A stretch of 64,000 nt of DNA from assembly GCF_963678635.1 (NCBI RefSeq), contig NC_087066.1, positions 40,695,223 to 40,759,222 of the forward strand, in the 5' to 3' direction. Both the position numbers and the translations under genes were made by a program. Below, piece after piece: positions 40,701 through 51,896 of this stretch. The stretch comes from Symsagittifera roscoffensis. Lineage: Eukaryota; Xenacoelomorpha; Acoela; Convolutidae. Positions within the stretch are counted from its first letter, which is position 1. The number at the start of each line of letters is the position of its first letter. Below the pieces are notes generated by a model. It was not told the DNA's origin and made no database searches. It was given only the letters and a program-made list of their open reading frames with translations.

Positions 40701-42727
40701 AAAAAATTGCTTATTTTTTTAAACAAACTTTTGTCTAAGAGCTTAAAAAAACGCTGAATACTAAGCTATATGAAATTTTTTACGAGGACCTACATATTAA
40801 AAGTTTCAAAGAAGTTTTATTAGAAGTTTCAAAGGCCTTTTAGAGAAGTTTCAAACTGCTGATGTTGTTGACAGGAATGTTTCACACTAAAAACACTTCT
40901 CTGACTCCCGCCCACAAATTAAAGGACCAAAATACAACTAGAAAGATAGTTTATTAAGGTTTCATTTAATTGCTTTCTAATAAACAGTTTCTTTCATCAT
41001 GTGTTGAAGTTTCTAAGCATCAATTGGTAGCAGTTGTAGAAAAAACGGTGAAAACGTGGAAGGATCATTCATTTAATTACTTGAAAACTAAATGTTGCAA
41101 CTTTTTTGTCCCGTGACTGTATTGAAGCGCAAGCGGCAAACTAATTATTTCCAAATTGAAGTGAAACAAGCGATCTAGTTTCATAATTACGTTACCAGGT
41201 GCAAAACGTATCAATCTTTTCTTGAATTGGGGCTATTGATTTGGTGTAGTAGGAGAAAAAATTTGAAAAAAAAATCTTTTTTTCTTGAAATTTTGGTCAA
41301 GTTGTTCGGTTAAAGCTTATTCACCAGGACATTAAAGGGTAGTCGAGGCACTCGGGGCTGAGCCTTGCTAAGAGTTTCGACTGTATATTTTATTATGTTG
41401 TATGGTATTTCACTCATGGCCTTTTCTCATAAAACTTTGGATGGGAGAGGAATTGAAGGTATTCAGTTTTGCATATGTATTGCGCACTATTTAACAGTTT
41501 TTTACTGAAGCATTCGGTACCATATTTGAAAAAATGCTGCCCAGATCCAATATTTGAAATTTTGCCCTGAAACAGGTGGTTTGGTTATATTTATCTTGAC
41601 ATGAATAAAGTGCATAAGTTAGGCTTGAAACTGGTTACAGCAGCAAAAAGTGAGATCACAGAGGAAGCCCTTATGCTGCCTTCCAATTAGTTCAAAATAG
41701 TCCAAAAAGAGTCTCAAAACAATCTTTCAAAAAAGAAACAAATTTTACCATATTAAAAATCTCTAAAACACTCATTCTACAAAGTTTCTGTTATAGCGTT
41801 GCCTAGGTAGCAAGTAAATCAGGTTTAGTTATCAATCGAAATTGGAAATGAAATTTATACAAGACTGCTCGTATCAGGGCGAAGCCCTGAATGTTCCGAC
41901 TGCCTTTTAAGGTTTACGGAGCAGCAGTAATAAAATAAAAATTTAAATGAAATAAAACAAAATGAAATTTTTTTTTTTCTAAAATCTGAAATTTTTTATG
42001 AAAATCATCACCCCACACGCCATATAAAGTACAAAAAGATAGATTTTGTTCCGTGTAACAAATCATATATGGCAAATAAGCTTCGTTCATTCAATTTGGA
42101 ACGATTTATAAGACGGATTAAATCTCCGCTTACGCGTTAATAGCGCGAAATATATCGCGCGTTAATTGTCCCAAATTGGTCAAAATGGCCAAAATGGCAA
42201 TCTTTAAACCCTCATAACTTTACAAAAAATGATCACAGGTGAAATATATTTTCAAATTTAAGCTCAGGACAACAATAGCTTTCGAATGATATAAAAAATT
42301 CCGTCAAAAATGGCTAGTTAAAAAGTCGAAATTTGTCTAAAGAAAAAAAACCCACCCCGAGCAGAAATAATCCGTTACTTTCTTATCGAAAGTCGGAACA
42401 ATAACTTATACTTATTTGAACACTGAATAGTTGAATGGTGCAGCTGCTTTTCAAGGTATATTTAGGTTGAGATTTGACAAAATCAAAAAAATCCCGTTTT
42501 AAATAATCTATTTATTTCTATAGAACTTTTTACAAGTTAAGTGATGCCTCTAAAATAATTAGTAGATTATTATGATTTTTTTGTATTGAAATTTTGGTGA
42601 AAATTTTAAATGACTAGCATGACACGTTCAAGACAGTTTGAAAGTTTTTTGACTCCAAAAACTTTTCACAACAAAATCGGCAATATTTGGTTGCACCATG
42701 CACATACAAATTCAAATTTTATTTAAA
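34757..42727. repeat. Fold-back element amplified as three tandem 2.59-kb units
   Basis: Units start at 34971, 37558 and 40143 (each at ATTAACGCGCGATATTT), giving periods of 2587 and 2585 bp. The units are nearly identical by eye. Within each unit a left arm (about 34757-35256 in the first) and a right arm (about 36692-37235) are reverse complements, for example ACGCGTAACCGGAG against CTCCGCTTACGCGT and CTCGGGGTGGGTTTTTT against its complement. The unit is therefore a long-terminal-inverted-repeat (fold-back) element with a 1.4-kb loop. Only the first unit keeps the outer ~210 bp of the left arm; its outermost tip lies left of the giant element at about 15830-15848. The loop has no transposase; its 70-codon frame, repeated at 36194 and 38779, looks accidental. 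Confidence 0.85.
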
Positions 42728-43714
42728 CAATGATCAACAATTTTATTTATGAACAATTTTATTTAAAAAATGATCTTGTAAAATTAAACTTCAACCAGGG
42801 GCGGATCTAGGATTTTCTCGAGGGGGACGGATTTTCAAAAAATTTTCGAAAATTTTGGCGACTTTTTTTTTAGGTCGACCGAAATGATTTTTCGAGCTCT
42901 CCCTAAGCACGGTTTGGTCCCTATTTTGGCCAAATTTTCTGCACCGCAGATAAACTTTTGAAAAAACAGTCCAAAAAAGGCGTTTTTAGGCACTTTTTGG
43001 AAAATTTTGACTAAAAAATTACGTTTTTCGGCGCGCGCTCCGCCCTCAAAATTAGTATATGGGAGGCGCCTTTGGAAAAAATTTAGGGTCTGTCGGCAGA
43101 GGGGTACCAAATTAATTAAAAAGTACCACAGTACCAAAAGGGAACCCTTTGAGTCGGCAGGGGTGTCGAATCTCTGAGGGGCGGGGGTGTCCGCCCCCTC
43201 CCCTAAATCCGCCCCTGATTTTAACTAATAAAATCGACAAGTTAAAGGAAATTTTTATGTGCAATAAAAAAAAAATCAGGCAAAAATATTATCCATTTTT
43301 GCGTATGAACTTTGCATAAACCTATTTAACCATACAAGCCATGCAAAAACATTTCTGCAGCGTAGCTTTTTTAATGAAGATCAACCCTCATATTCATTAT
43401 TTTTTCTCCCACTAAAATGTTTCTTTCAAATAAGTTTTAATATTAACTTTTTTGTCTTCGTTTTGACTGTCATAACTGAGACAAGAAAGCTAATATTAAA
43501 AAAAACTTTTCAAAAGAAAATTTTTTTTGGGGGATGAAAACATTGAAAATGAGGATTGTACTTCATAAAAAAAAAACTTACACTGCAAAGATTTCTTTGC
43601 ATAGCTTGTATGGTGAAATAGGCATTATAAAAATTTCAAAAAAAATTGTGCAAATGATAAATTTCACATGTCTCTCTATTTTTCTCATGGAAATGATTGT
43701 TGTTCTCTGTATAG
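42728..43714 (+). other. Right end of the long receptor intron
   Basis: AT-rich intron sequence with a hAT-like MITE at 42796-43217 and otherwise nothing recognisable. A pyrimidine-rich stretch TGTTCTCTGTATAG ends the intron before the exon at 43715. Confidence 0.7.
42796..43217. mobile_element. hAT-like MITE (422 bp)
   Basis: Begins CAGGGGCGGATCTAGGATTTT and ends AATCCGCCCCTG. The flanking 8-mers ACTTCAAC (left) and ATTTTAAC (right) match at six of eight positions, an aged 8-bp target duplication. It is in inverted orientation relative to the copy at 9625-10064 judging by the TCTCGAGGGGG end. No transposase is present. Confidence 0.75.
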
Positions 43715-43858
43715 ACGGGTACACTGAAGACGACATCAAGTACTCTTGGTTCTCCAGTGACCCTGTCTCCTTCAACGACGACATCTCCACCATCCAGATC
43801 CCCCAGTTCAGATACCAGAAACTAATGCGCAAAATAGCCACTCATCAATTATCCACAG
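43715..43858 (+). CDS. Cys-loop receptor subunit, exon after the Cys-loop (144 nt)
   Basis: Lies between a CTGTATAG acceptor and a GTTAGT donor. It starts with two bases completing a tyrosine codon from 11187, giving the YGYTEDDIKYSW segment typical of GABA-type receptors just after the Cys-loop (loop B). It continues through IQIPQFRYQKL (loop F/beta-9) to a split glycine codon. The residue before SYGY is Gly where GABA-A beta-type subunits have the agonist-contacting Glu, so this subunit resembles alpha/gamma-type rather than principal-face subunits at that site. Its length is close to the 138-144 nt exon of vertebrate GABA-A genes. Confidence 0.93.
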
Positions 43859-44198
43859 GTTAGTTCAGAGAGTCTCTTGAGAGAGTCTAAGTTAAATTAT
43901 GAATATTTTTTCCATTTTGGAAAATTCGAGAAATATAGCTAAATTGTTTTAGAAACTCAATATTCAAAGATAGTAAAACTGACAGCTGATATATGTTTAA
44001 TTTACAGAAAATTTATGTTCATCAAAAACCACTAAATGGTGAATCGAATACTTGATATTAAAACTTCTTGCTGGATTTTGGAGAATCAAAAAATTTGGCT
44101 TCAAATAAAAATAGAAGAAAACTTTCAGCCCAATTTCCTGAAAATTTTTGCAAAGTTGGGGTGGGGGGTTCGATCCCTTGGTCTCTGGTCTGTTATAG

Positions 44199-44412
44199 GA
44201 AACTACTCGTATGCGAAACTGTCGATCTACCTGGAGAGAAACATAGCTGTGTTTGTGGTTCAAGTGTACCTACCAGCTGCCCTGATTGTAACCATCTCTT
44301 GGGTGACCTTTTGGGTGAAGAGGAATGCGGTACCTGCTAGGGCATCTATCGGGGTCACAGCTGTGCTGACCATGATGACCTTGACTGCAGGCGGCGTCCT
44401 CAGAGATCCAAG
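44199..44412 (+). CDS. Cys-loop receptor subunit, pre-M1, M1 and M2 pore exon (214 nt)
   Basis: Follows a TGTTATAG acceptor after a 340-bp intron and ends at a GTCAGT donor. It encodes NYSYAKLSIYLERNI (pre-M1), M1 (FVVQVYLPAALIVTISW, then VTFWV), and M2 beginning VPARASIGVTAVLTMMTL. Pro-Ala-Arg at the inner mouth of M2 is the hallmark of anion-selective Cys-loop channels. Thr at 6' and Leu at 9' are the usual gate residues, and Ser is at 2'. The exon ends in the M2-M3 loop (GGVLRDPR) in phase 2. The M3 and M4 exons were not found to the right, so the gene continues beyond recognisable sequence, or is broken by later insertions. Confidence 0.95.
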
Positions 44413-45685
44413 GTCAGTTAACCCTTTCATCAAAAAACCCCTGTCATAAAATATAGCGAAAAGAAGTATCAAATTAGAGATCTTGTTAAATATCCTTCCT
44501 ATTACGAATTAAGGGAAATTTGATACAAAATATAAAATTCGCGAATGCTTAATCATTTAATTGGTCCTTTGCCTTTTTACTCGGTACCACAAGGTTCTAG
44601 GAATGGTTAGAAATATCTGAAATATGGTTGGAAAAAGAAAAGTTTTAAAGTAAATAAAGTTAATTGAACACGTTGTAGTGACTTTTTTGAGATCATTTAA
44701 CTACAGTTAATTGAACAAGTTGAAGGAACTTTTTTGAGGTCATTTTAACTATCCCCCCCTGTTTTTACCTAGCAACGAATTTCCACCCCTATAAATAACT
44801 AAATCAACAGTTGAGCAAAAGCAATTCTTCCCTCTTTTGCAAAAGGGAGAAATCTTCCCTCTTTTGCAAAAGGGGGAAAAAGTTAAACAGATCCCTTTTT
44901 TGTTATACACAGATTTGGGAAAATTTTACTCAGAATAGCTTTTGTTTTAGTTTTGATTGATTTCAGCCAATCAGACTCAAGTATGATGATCAAGTTTTGA
45001 TGAAAACAGATAAAACATTTTGTAAAACAGATACAAAAACGTTTTCTGTACTCAATTTAGCAATAGAATAACGCATGATTTTCGGCTGATGTCTTAGATT
45101 GGTTTTCTAGCCTGTTTTCATGACGAACTTATGTCTAATTTTTTTTTGAAATTTCTTGGTGTATATTGTTACGCTTAGTCTAGTAGAATGTGAAGTAACT
45201 ACGGCACAAGGTGCGCTGATTAAACTGATTTTAGAAGCCTGAAAGAACGTTCGTGGAGTGTCAATCAAAGCTATTTAGCCGCAATTTGGGTTCCGAAAAC
45301 AGCAAGCATTTTTGTTGTCGAGGAAAACTAACTTTTTGCATTCAGACTCAATTTTTTATATGCCAAAAATGAGTTTAACAAGTTCACTGTCAATTTTTAG
45401 CCCAAGTGTGTCAAGACACCGAAATCCAGGTACTGAAAAAAAACAAAAAATTAAGGAAATTTTTTTAAAAGTATTTTTTTTCGTTTACTTTCAAATTTCA
45501 TGAAACAAATATATTCGCATAATCATGCCCCTTTTAAAAACTTTCAGGAACTAAAACACAGTGCCTATCAGATTCATTAAAAATTAAATGAGAATAAAAA
45601 CTGAATATAATTTTATATATAACTTGGATTGTATCAGTAAATCTTAGAACATTCAGATCTATTGATCACGAGTACATATCTTACG

Positions 45686-46037
45686 GAGGCGGAGCAGTAA
45701 ACAGAAAAGCCGACAAGCAATTCAGGTCCAAGAACAGAACTATATTCATTTTCATAAGCTTATCGTTAAAAAAAAGTATTAGAATTGTCAATATTACCAA
45801 AAAAAACAAGAATGGACAACGCATAAACTGAGTAACTTGATCACAAGTTTTTTTAAATTTTATTACAAAAAACTTGCTGAAATTACTCAATTAACGTATA
45901 ACTTTTCAGTTCCTTGGTAGTATTAAAGATTATAATAATTGTTTTTATCGATTAGTCCGTATAAACCAATGTTTGTCTGTGTTTTTCTACTCTCAGACCC
46001 TTTCTGCTTTTGGACCATTCTGCTTATTGACTCTGCT
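45686..46037. mobile_element. Degraded relative of the AGCAGAA-type MITE
   Basis: The left end GAGGCGGAGCAGTAAACAGAA, GGTCCAAGAACAGAAC, and the right end CAGACCCTTTCTGCTTTTGGACC...TTCTGCTTATTG match the 11729-11883 family with substitutions. It has a longer interior of about 0.3 kb. The right border is uncertain. Confidence 0.55.
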
Positions 46038-46305
46038 TTTGACTTCATTTGTAATTTTCAAAACCAAAACTACGAATGTGGACATTCGGTTTCGCGCATT
46101 GATATTTTGCCCACTTTTCATGAACTTGTTTGAGTAAATTAATTTAGCCCACCAGGTTTTCTGATTATCTGCGATGAAACTGGATCCGTTGAATTGGTGT
46201 TGAATGAAATTTTTCCGGCCCATGTGATCAGTGTCACCCCTAAAAGACCCAGTGAACGATCTTCACTTAAAATCCAATATCAAACTCATGCCAAGACTGC
46301 TATTT

Positions 46306-46596
46306 GTATCGCGCTTTTAACGCGTGAACGGAGATTTAATTCGTCGTAGAAATCGTTCGAAATTGGTTTAAGGAAGCTCATTTGCCATAATTGGTTTGTT
46401 ACTAGGAGCAAAATCTATGATTTTGTAATTTAAATGACGTGTGGGAGTATGATTTTTACAAAAAGTCTAAATTTTTTTTTCTTTCGTTTTATTAAATTTA
46501 ATTTTTTCTTGTTATTACTGATCCATAGACCTCAAAGAGCAGTCGAAACATTCAGGGCTTTGCCCTGATACGAGCAGTCTTGTTTGTCTTTTTTGC
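46306..46596. repeat. Partial fold-back arm
   Basis: Matches the inner left arm of the fold-back family (CGCGCTTTTAACGCGTGAACGGAGATTTAAT ... GAGCAGTCTTGTTTG) with moderate divergence. Only one arm is present. Confidence 0.7.
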
Positions 46597-49500
46597 TAAT
46601 TAGTCTGCATAGTGTTTCATAACAAGTCATTCATTTAAAACTGCTTATGAAAGAATTCAACATATTGTTTGTAAAAAGGTAATCGGTGAAGTGTCGCTGA
46701 AGTTATTTCAAATGTGTTTACCACCTCCGCAAGCGAATCCCAAACGTTTTATTTATGCCTACTGTTTTCTCAATAAAAATTGTTTTTGTTTTTAAGATAT
46801 GCTAGTTTTTTTTGTCAAACATAAGGTTTTAAGGCTCACAGAATCTATAAAGTGGATTTTGGGAGCTTTATCTAATTCTTGACACTAAAAAGAGCATTAG
46901 TTAAAATAAATAATTCTTAGTATTTTTGTCTGTGTTTTAACCAAAATTAAACCTAAATTGATTATACTTTCTTGTTGGCTCGCTAAAATTGTAACTATAA
47001 CAAGTGTTACGACTGCTTTAAAAAACCTTTTTTTTCTATTTTTCTCGTTTGCCATTGCGTGAACAAAAGTTCCTCTAGATACGGACTTTCTACTTCTTTC
47101 TGCCATTCTCCGGAATTAAAAAATCTGAAATATTTAAAACAGTTTTGTGTAAGTTTGTTAAAAAACAAATTTATCAATAACTTTGTGTTATTTTGAGGAT
47201 CTTGTAATTCAACAGTCAAAACTCCGACAAACCGAAAATATTTCAGAAGGGTGCTCTATGTTAAAAATATTAAGTGCTCTCTCGGTTTAGAACAACAGTT
47301 TTTTTATATCGGGCAAATGAGCTCGCTTTTATAGCGCTTTATTTGTGTTATGGTTTTGGCCAATGAAAAAGGGGAGGATTTTTTATTCGAACGTTTTTAG
47401 TTTTTTTAATCCGACCATTGAAAAAGGGGAGGAACTTTTGATTTCAGTTTAAATTTAGATTTTGTTTTCCACACAAAATCAAGAACCACGAATGACATTT
47501 GGGATTGGTTGAGTGTTATATTATATGGAAGCCCTTTCAGCCGGATTTCGAGAGATCCTTACATTTTCAACAAAGTTTTCGTCTGAATGTCGATAAAAAC
47601 TGGTTTGAAGTTTTTGTATTTTGTCTCATTTCGAGCAAAAAAGCGACCACGCAGGCTTATTATACAAGAACCATGAAATTTTAATTTTCAGAACTGAAAA
47701 CGCTTTTTTAAATCCAGTAAAAATGTTTTTCAAAATCTGCTGAAAAATTGGGAAAATTTGCAGAAGTATTAAAAAACAACCTTTTTTTTTCTTATCCTTT
47801 ATGGAACAAACTGTTCATTTTTATGCCTGTTTTAGTATGAATATATAATTTAGATTCTTTTCAGATCAGGTGCCACAAATGATAATTGGGATGGGTCGAG
47901 TGTAAAAGCTTGTGAAGAATTTTCATCAAACCACGCACAAAAAAAACAACACAAGATTGAAAAAAAGTTTTTGATATTTTCGTCAGAATTTGCTCAGAAC
48001 ATTCTGTGCTTATTGCGCAGCAACCGCTTATCCTTTTTGAAAAATTTTTTTATCGACGCCACGCCATTTATGACAGTTTCCTCAGTTTTGTGTAAAATTT
48101 TGCATACTAAAAAAATCAATCAGAAGATTATTCTTTGTTTTAATGTGAAATCCCCCGGGAAAAAGTAACAGCTCCCTTTGGTGTCATTGGTGTCCTTGAT
48201 TGTCTGTTTTGTCAGTTTAACTTTGCTCTATGCAGTGAGAATAAATGGCTCTTTTCCAGTTTTCAATCACCCACGTAAAATTACCAAAAAAATTCAAAAA
48301 TTGTTCAGATTGCATTTTTCATGTAAGAAATATTGTAAAAACTTGTTCATCTATTCACGCAGATATGTTTAATTGCAGTTTATAACATGAAAAGCCATTT
48401 CAATATAAACTTAAAATTTTGAATTTTGGAAAAAATCAAAAGAGGGAACTGGAAAAGAGCCAAAAACATGACTCGGCATGATGCTGAAATTTTAACGCTC
48501 ATGAATTTTACGAGCACTTCAAGTTTGGATTTTGAATTGGGGATACGGGCGATTTGAACCTTTTCTTCAGTTCTGGTGTTCAAAGTTTTTCTAAAAGTTT
48601 GCCTTCTGGTGTTTTTGTACTAAATTCGTTTTCGGGTGGACTACCGACCTGAAAGTCTTTCTACAGCCAGGCCTTGAAGGGCTGCCTTTAAAGCTAACTA
48701 TAACAAATTTTGAGATGAAAATTGCAAATAGAGCAATATTGGGTTTCAGCAGAGCTAAAATATTAGAAATGACAGACTTACAAAATGAGAAAAAAATGTT
48801 CCATAAATATCTGAAGCAACAGCAAAAGCTTAATATATTTTTCTCGAACTTTTTGTTGTGCGCCTTTTGTAGCATCTTCACTGCTTCGTAAATGACCATC
48901 CCCTCTCCCAACCTCACAAAACATCAATTTCGAGCTCTAATAAAAATGAGCCGGGAATTTTTTTATCCGAACTCCAAAAAACTCAATACGATTAAAACGA
49001 CTTGCATCTGGTAGCTTAAGGCGTTCTGTTCTTTTTTCTTTTCTCTGACTAGTCGTGAGGGGGATGAAATAACACGATGACAAGAAGATTAACAGAGGGT
49101 AATGTGAACTAAAAGCCCTCGAGGAGCTTAAAGCAGTGATGAAGCTTCTAGCTAATTAGTAACAAGAGGTCATAGCCCCCCCCCGTTGGTTTTTTCCTGG
49201 AGATCAATTTACAAAAGCCTATTTAAAATGATTTTTGAAGTTCCAAAGTGCAACATAACGTGTCAACTTTGAGAACAATCGATTATAATTGATTACAAAT
49301 TCATATTATTGTTAATAGTTTTGAGACAACAAAATCCAGTTTTAATCGATCATAATCGATTACTTTCAGCTATATTTCAAAAAGTTTTAATCAAGCAAAA
49401 CATAATTTATCATAAGCAATTATAATGAATAATAAAAAAATTTTTATCGTTGCGTGCTCAATTTTCAATTCTTAAAACAGTTTAGGTTTAGTTAGTTGTT

Positions 49501-50470
49501 TTGTGGTCTTGCTAAATTTAAACTTTTTCTTATCTTTCAATCGCGTTTTATAGTAAGTTACTTATGTATTTTTTTAAATCAGTTTGTTTTTGCTAACCTT
49601 ACAATATCACAACCAGAACCACCCCCCACATTAAACCCTGGCCAGAAAATTACCTATTCTGGTGGGCGATGGGTTGGAGGTGTTGGTAGTCTTTGGGGTG
49701 GGGGTGTTTGATGAAGGTGTTTGTAGGGAATTGGGGTAAACGCGGGTGGGTGATGTGTAAAAAGCGAACGGGTGCAAAATGGGGGACGTTGGGACAGGAG
49801 GCACAGATGGGGAAGTTGGGATATGAGGCATAGTGAGGGACGTGGGGGCATAGTGGCGGTCGGGGGGGGGGGGGGGGGGGCAGCTTTGGGTTTATAGTGG
49901 GGGAATCTTTTTCGGCTCTGTTAACAAAATGCATCTGATCAACCTAACCCCAAAATGCATCTGATCAACCTTTTGCGACTTTTTTTTAAGATATCATTGG
50001 CTAGTATTGCTGTCTGTCATAAGTTAACAAGAGGTCATCTAATATCATTTTTCATCTAACATATTATTTGTAAAGTTATGAGGGGTTGAAGGATTGCCAT
50101 TTGGCCATTTGGAGCAATTGACGCGCCAATTTGGGGACATTGACTCAGCGGAGTTGTGAAACCTCCTTGAAAGTGTTCCAAAAAAAACAAAAGGCATGTT
50201 ATTTGGACCATTTTTACCCCCCCCCACCTGCAAAATTTTATATTTAGAGCTACTGTTCACTTTGTCCGATTGTCATGAAAATTGACATGCGGACTAATTA
50301 GGCTATGAAAAACATATTTGGTCTTCATAATTATTCTTGTAAAACCACTCGTTAGACCATAAAATTCATTTTTGATTGAGGTGGGGGGAAAAGGAAAAAG
50401 AGCCCCATTTTTTACTTTACTACAATCGAACTATATTACTTTGTACTTAGATAACGCTTTCTTGCTTTTT

Positions 50471-51006
50471 GTTCCGACTTTTGATACGAAAGTAACGGAT
50501 TATTTGTGCTCGGGGTGAGTTTTTTTTTCTTCAGACAAATTTCGACTTTTTAACTAGCCATTTTTGACGGAATTTTTTTATATCATTCAAAAGGTATTGT
50601 TGTCCTGAGCTTAAATTTGAAAAGATATTTCACCTGTGATCATTTTTTGTAAAATTATGAGGGTTTAAAGGTTGCCATTTTGGCCATTTTGACCAATATG
50701 ACACAATTAACGCGCGATATACTCGAGATATTAACGCGTAAGCGGAGATTTAATCCGTCTTAGAAATCGTTCCAAATTGGTTGAAAGAAGCTTGTTTGCC
50801 ATAATTGGTTTGTTTCAAGGAACTAAATCTATCCTTTTGTACTTTATATTGTGTGGGGGGATGATTTTTTTTTAATTCAAATTTTAGAAAAAATGTTTTT
50901 TCATTTTGTTTTATTTCCTTGAATTTTTTAATGTGAATACTGCTCCATAAACCTTAAAAGGCAGTCGGAACATTCAGGGCTTCGCCTTGATCCGAGCAGT
51001 CTTGTT
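50471..51006. repeat. Single fold-back arm (about 0.53 kb)
   Basis: Starts GTTCCGACTTTTGATACGAAAGTAACGG and ends GATCCGAGCAGTCTTGTT. It matches the left arm at 34757-35256, including the CTCGGGGTGAGTTTTTT and TTAACGCG blocks. No opposite arm lies nearby. Confidence 0.75.
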
Positions 51007-51439
51007 GATTTTAGTTTTAACTGTTTGTTTTGAAGCAAAGATTACTCCATAGAACTTGAAATTTATTCGTAACATCACTCAGGGCTTCGTACGCATACCA
51101 GCAGCCTTGTTTTCAATTTTTTTTTCAACCCATATGCTATATAAATTAGAGAGATTTATATAGCGTCTTCTATTGTTTTAACAAGACTAAATTCCTGATC
51201 TCAATTCAAGTTTATACGCAATAATCCACCGCTTATTTTTCCGACTTTCGAAACGAAAGTAACGGAATATTTATGCTATGTGTGGGTTTTTTTTCTTCAG
51301 ATGTATTTCGTTTTTTTTAACTAGCCATTGTTGACGGAATTTTTAAATATCATTCGAAAGGTATTGATGTCCTGAGCTCAAATTTGAAAACATATTTTAC
51401 TTGTGATCATTTTTCGTTAAGTTACGGGGGTTTAAAGAT

Positions 51440-51896
51440 TGTTAATGCTACATAGCATTAAAGTATGGAAGTATAGTATAAAGCCAGTATAGTTGCTTAC
51501 CAATATCAGCTATATAGCTCAGCGTATACATAGTGCGTTCCGGGGAGTTCGGCGTGGGTTTGATTCTCACCTAAGTCGTTTCATTTGAGAATCCTATTTG
51601 AGCAGAACCTGACAGAACATAAAATGCTAATATTTTAACCGGTTCAAAATTGGTTTGCAATTGTTTCTGTTAATTAAACTGCGTGAACTAAGTATGAACT
51701 CATTGTGAAAAAACACATAAATCACGCAAATCAGGGCATGAACAAGCCCACTTTTTAACTTGATACGTGTAATATTGTTGCTAATTCCGTGCAATAAAAA
51801 TTACTAAAATTCGCCGTTTATTGATTCTCTTGAATTAAACCGATTCTGTTTCCTGTTTTTATAAGTTATAAAAAAGATATAAAAAAGGCCAGAATA
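51440..51896 (+). repeat. 5' LTR of the BEL/Pao element, with tRNA-like segment
   Basis: Starts TGTTAATGCTACATAGC and ends GGCCAGAATA. It differs from the 3' LTR at about ten positions and a small indel, so it is older than the giant element. It contains an A-box-like TAGCTCAGCG at 51515-51524 and, 29 nt further on, a T-arm-like stem-loop GTGGG-TTTGATT-CTCAC at 51554-51570. Confidence 0.92.
51515..51570 (+). promoter_or_regulatory. tRNA-like A-box/B-box pair inside the BEL LTR
   Basis: TAGCTCAGCG resembles the RNA polymerase III A box. GGGTTTGATTCTC (GGGTTCGATTCTC in the 3' LTR, 60448-60460) resembles the B box. The 3' copy forms a canonical T stem-loop (GTGGG, TTCGATT, CTCAC). The D and anticodon arms do not fold convincingly, so it is not a functional tRNA gene but may be tRNA-derived or a pol III promoter. 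Confidence 0.45.

Larger units (their letters stand above)
44413..51439 (+). other. No supported gene; repeats and low-complexity sequence
   Basis: Downstream of the M2 exon no M3/M4 exon could be recognised. The stretch holds a degraded AGCAGAA-type MITE (45686-46037), a partial fold-back arm (about 46306-46596), a duplicated small block (about 47480-47560 and 47870-47920 share ATTGGGATTGG/ATTGGGATGGG-GAGTG), a G-rich low-complexity tract with a long G homopolymer near 49863-49880, and single fold-back arms at 50471-51006 and from 51236 up to the BEL insertion. Confidence 0.65.

Noticed and set aside
45401-45429. Possible 29-nt micro-exon between TTTTTAG and GTACTG
   Set aside because: It follows the M2 exon in phase but does not encode the expected M2-M3 loop or M3, so it is most likely chance.
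49631-49934. Proline-rich antisense frames
   Set aside because: They read through a G-rich low-complexity tract with a long G homopolymer; all three frames look alike and none has coding character.
51515-51590. A functional tRNA gene in the BEL LTR
   Set aside because: Only the A-box-like element and the T arm fit; the D, anticodon and acceptor stems do not pair, so it is noted as tRNA-like only.
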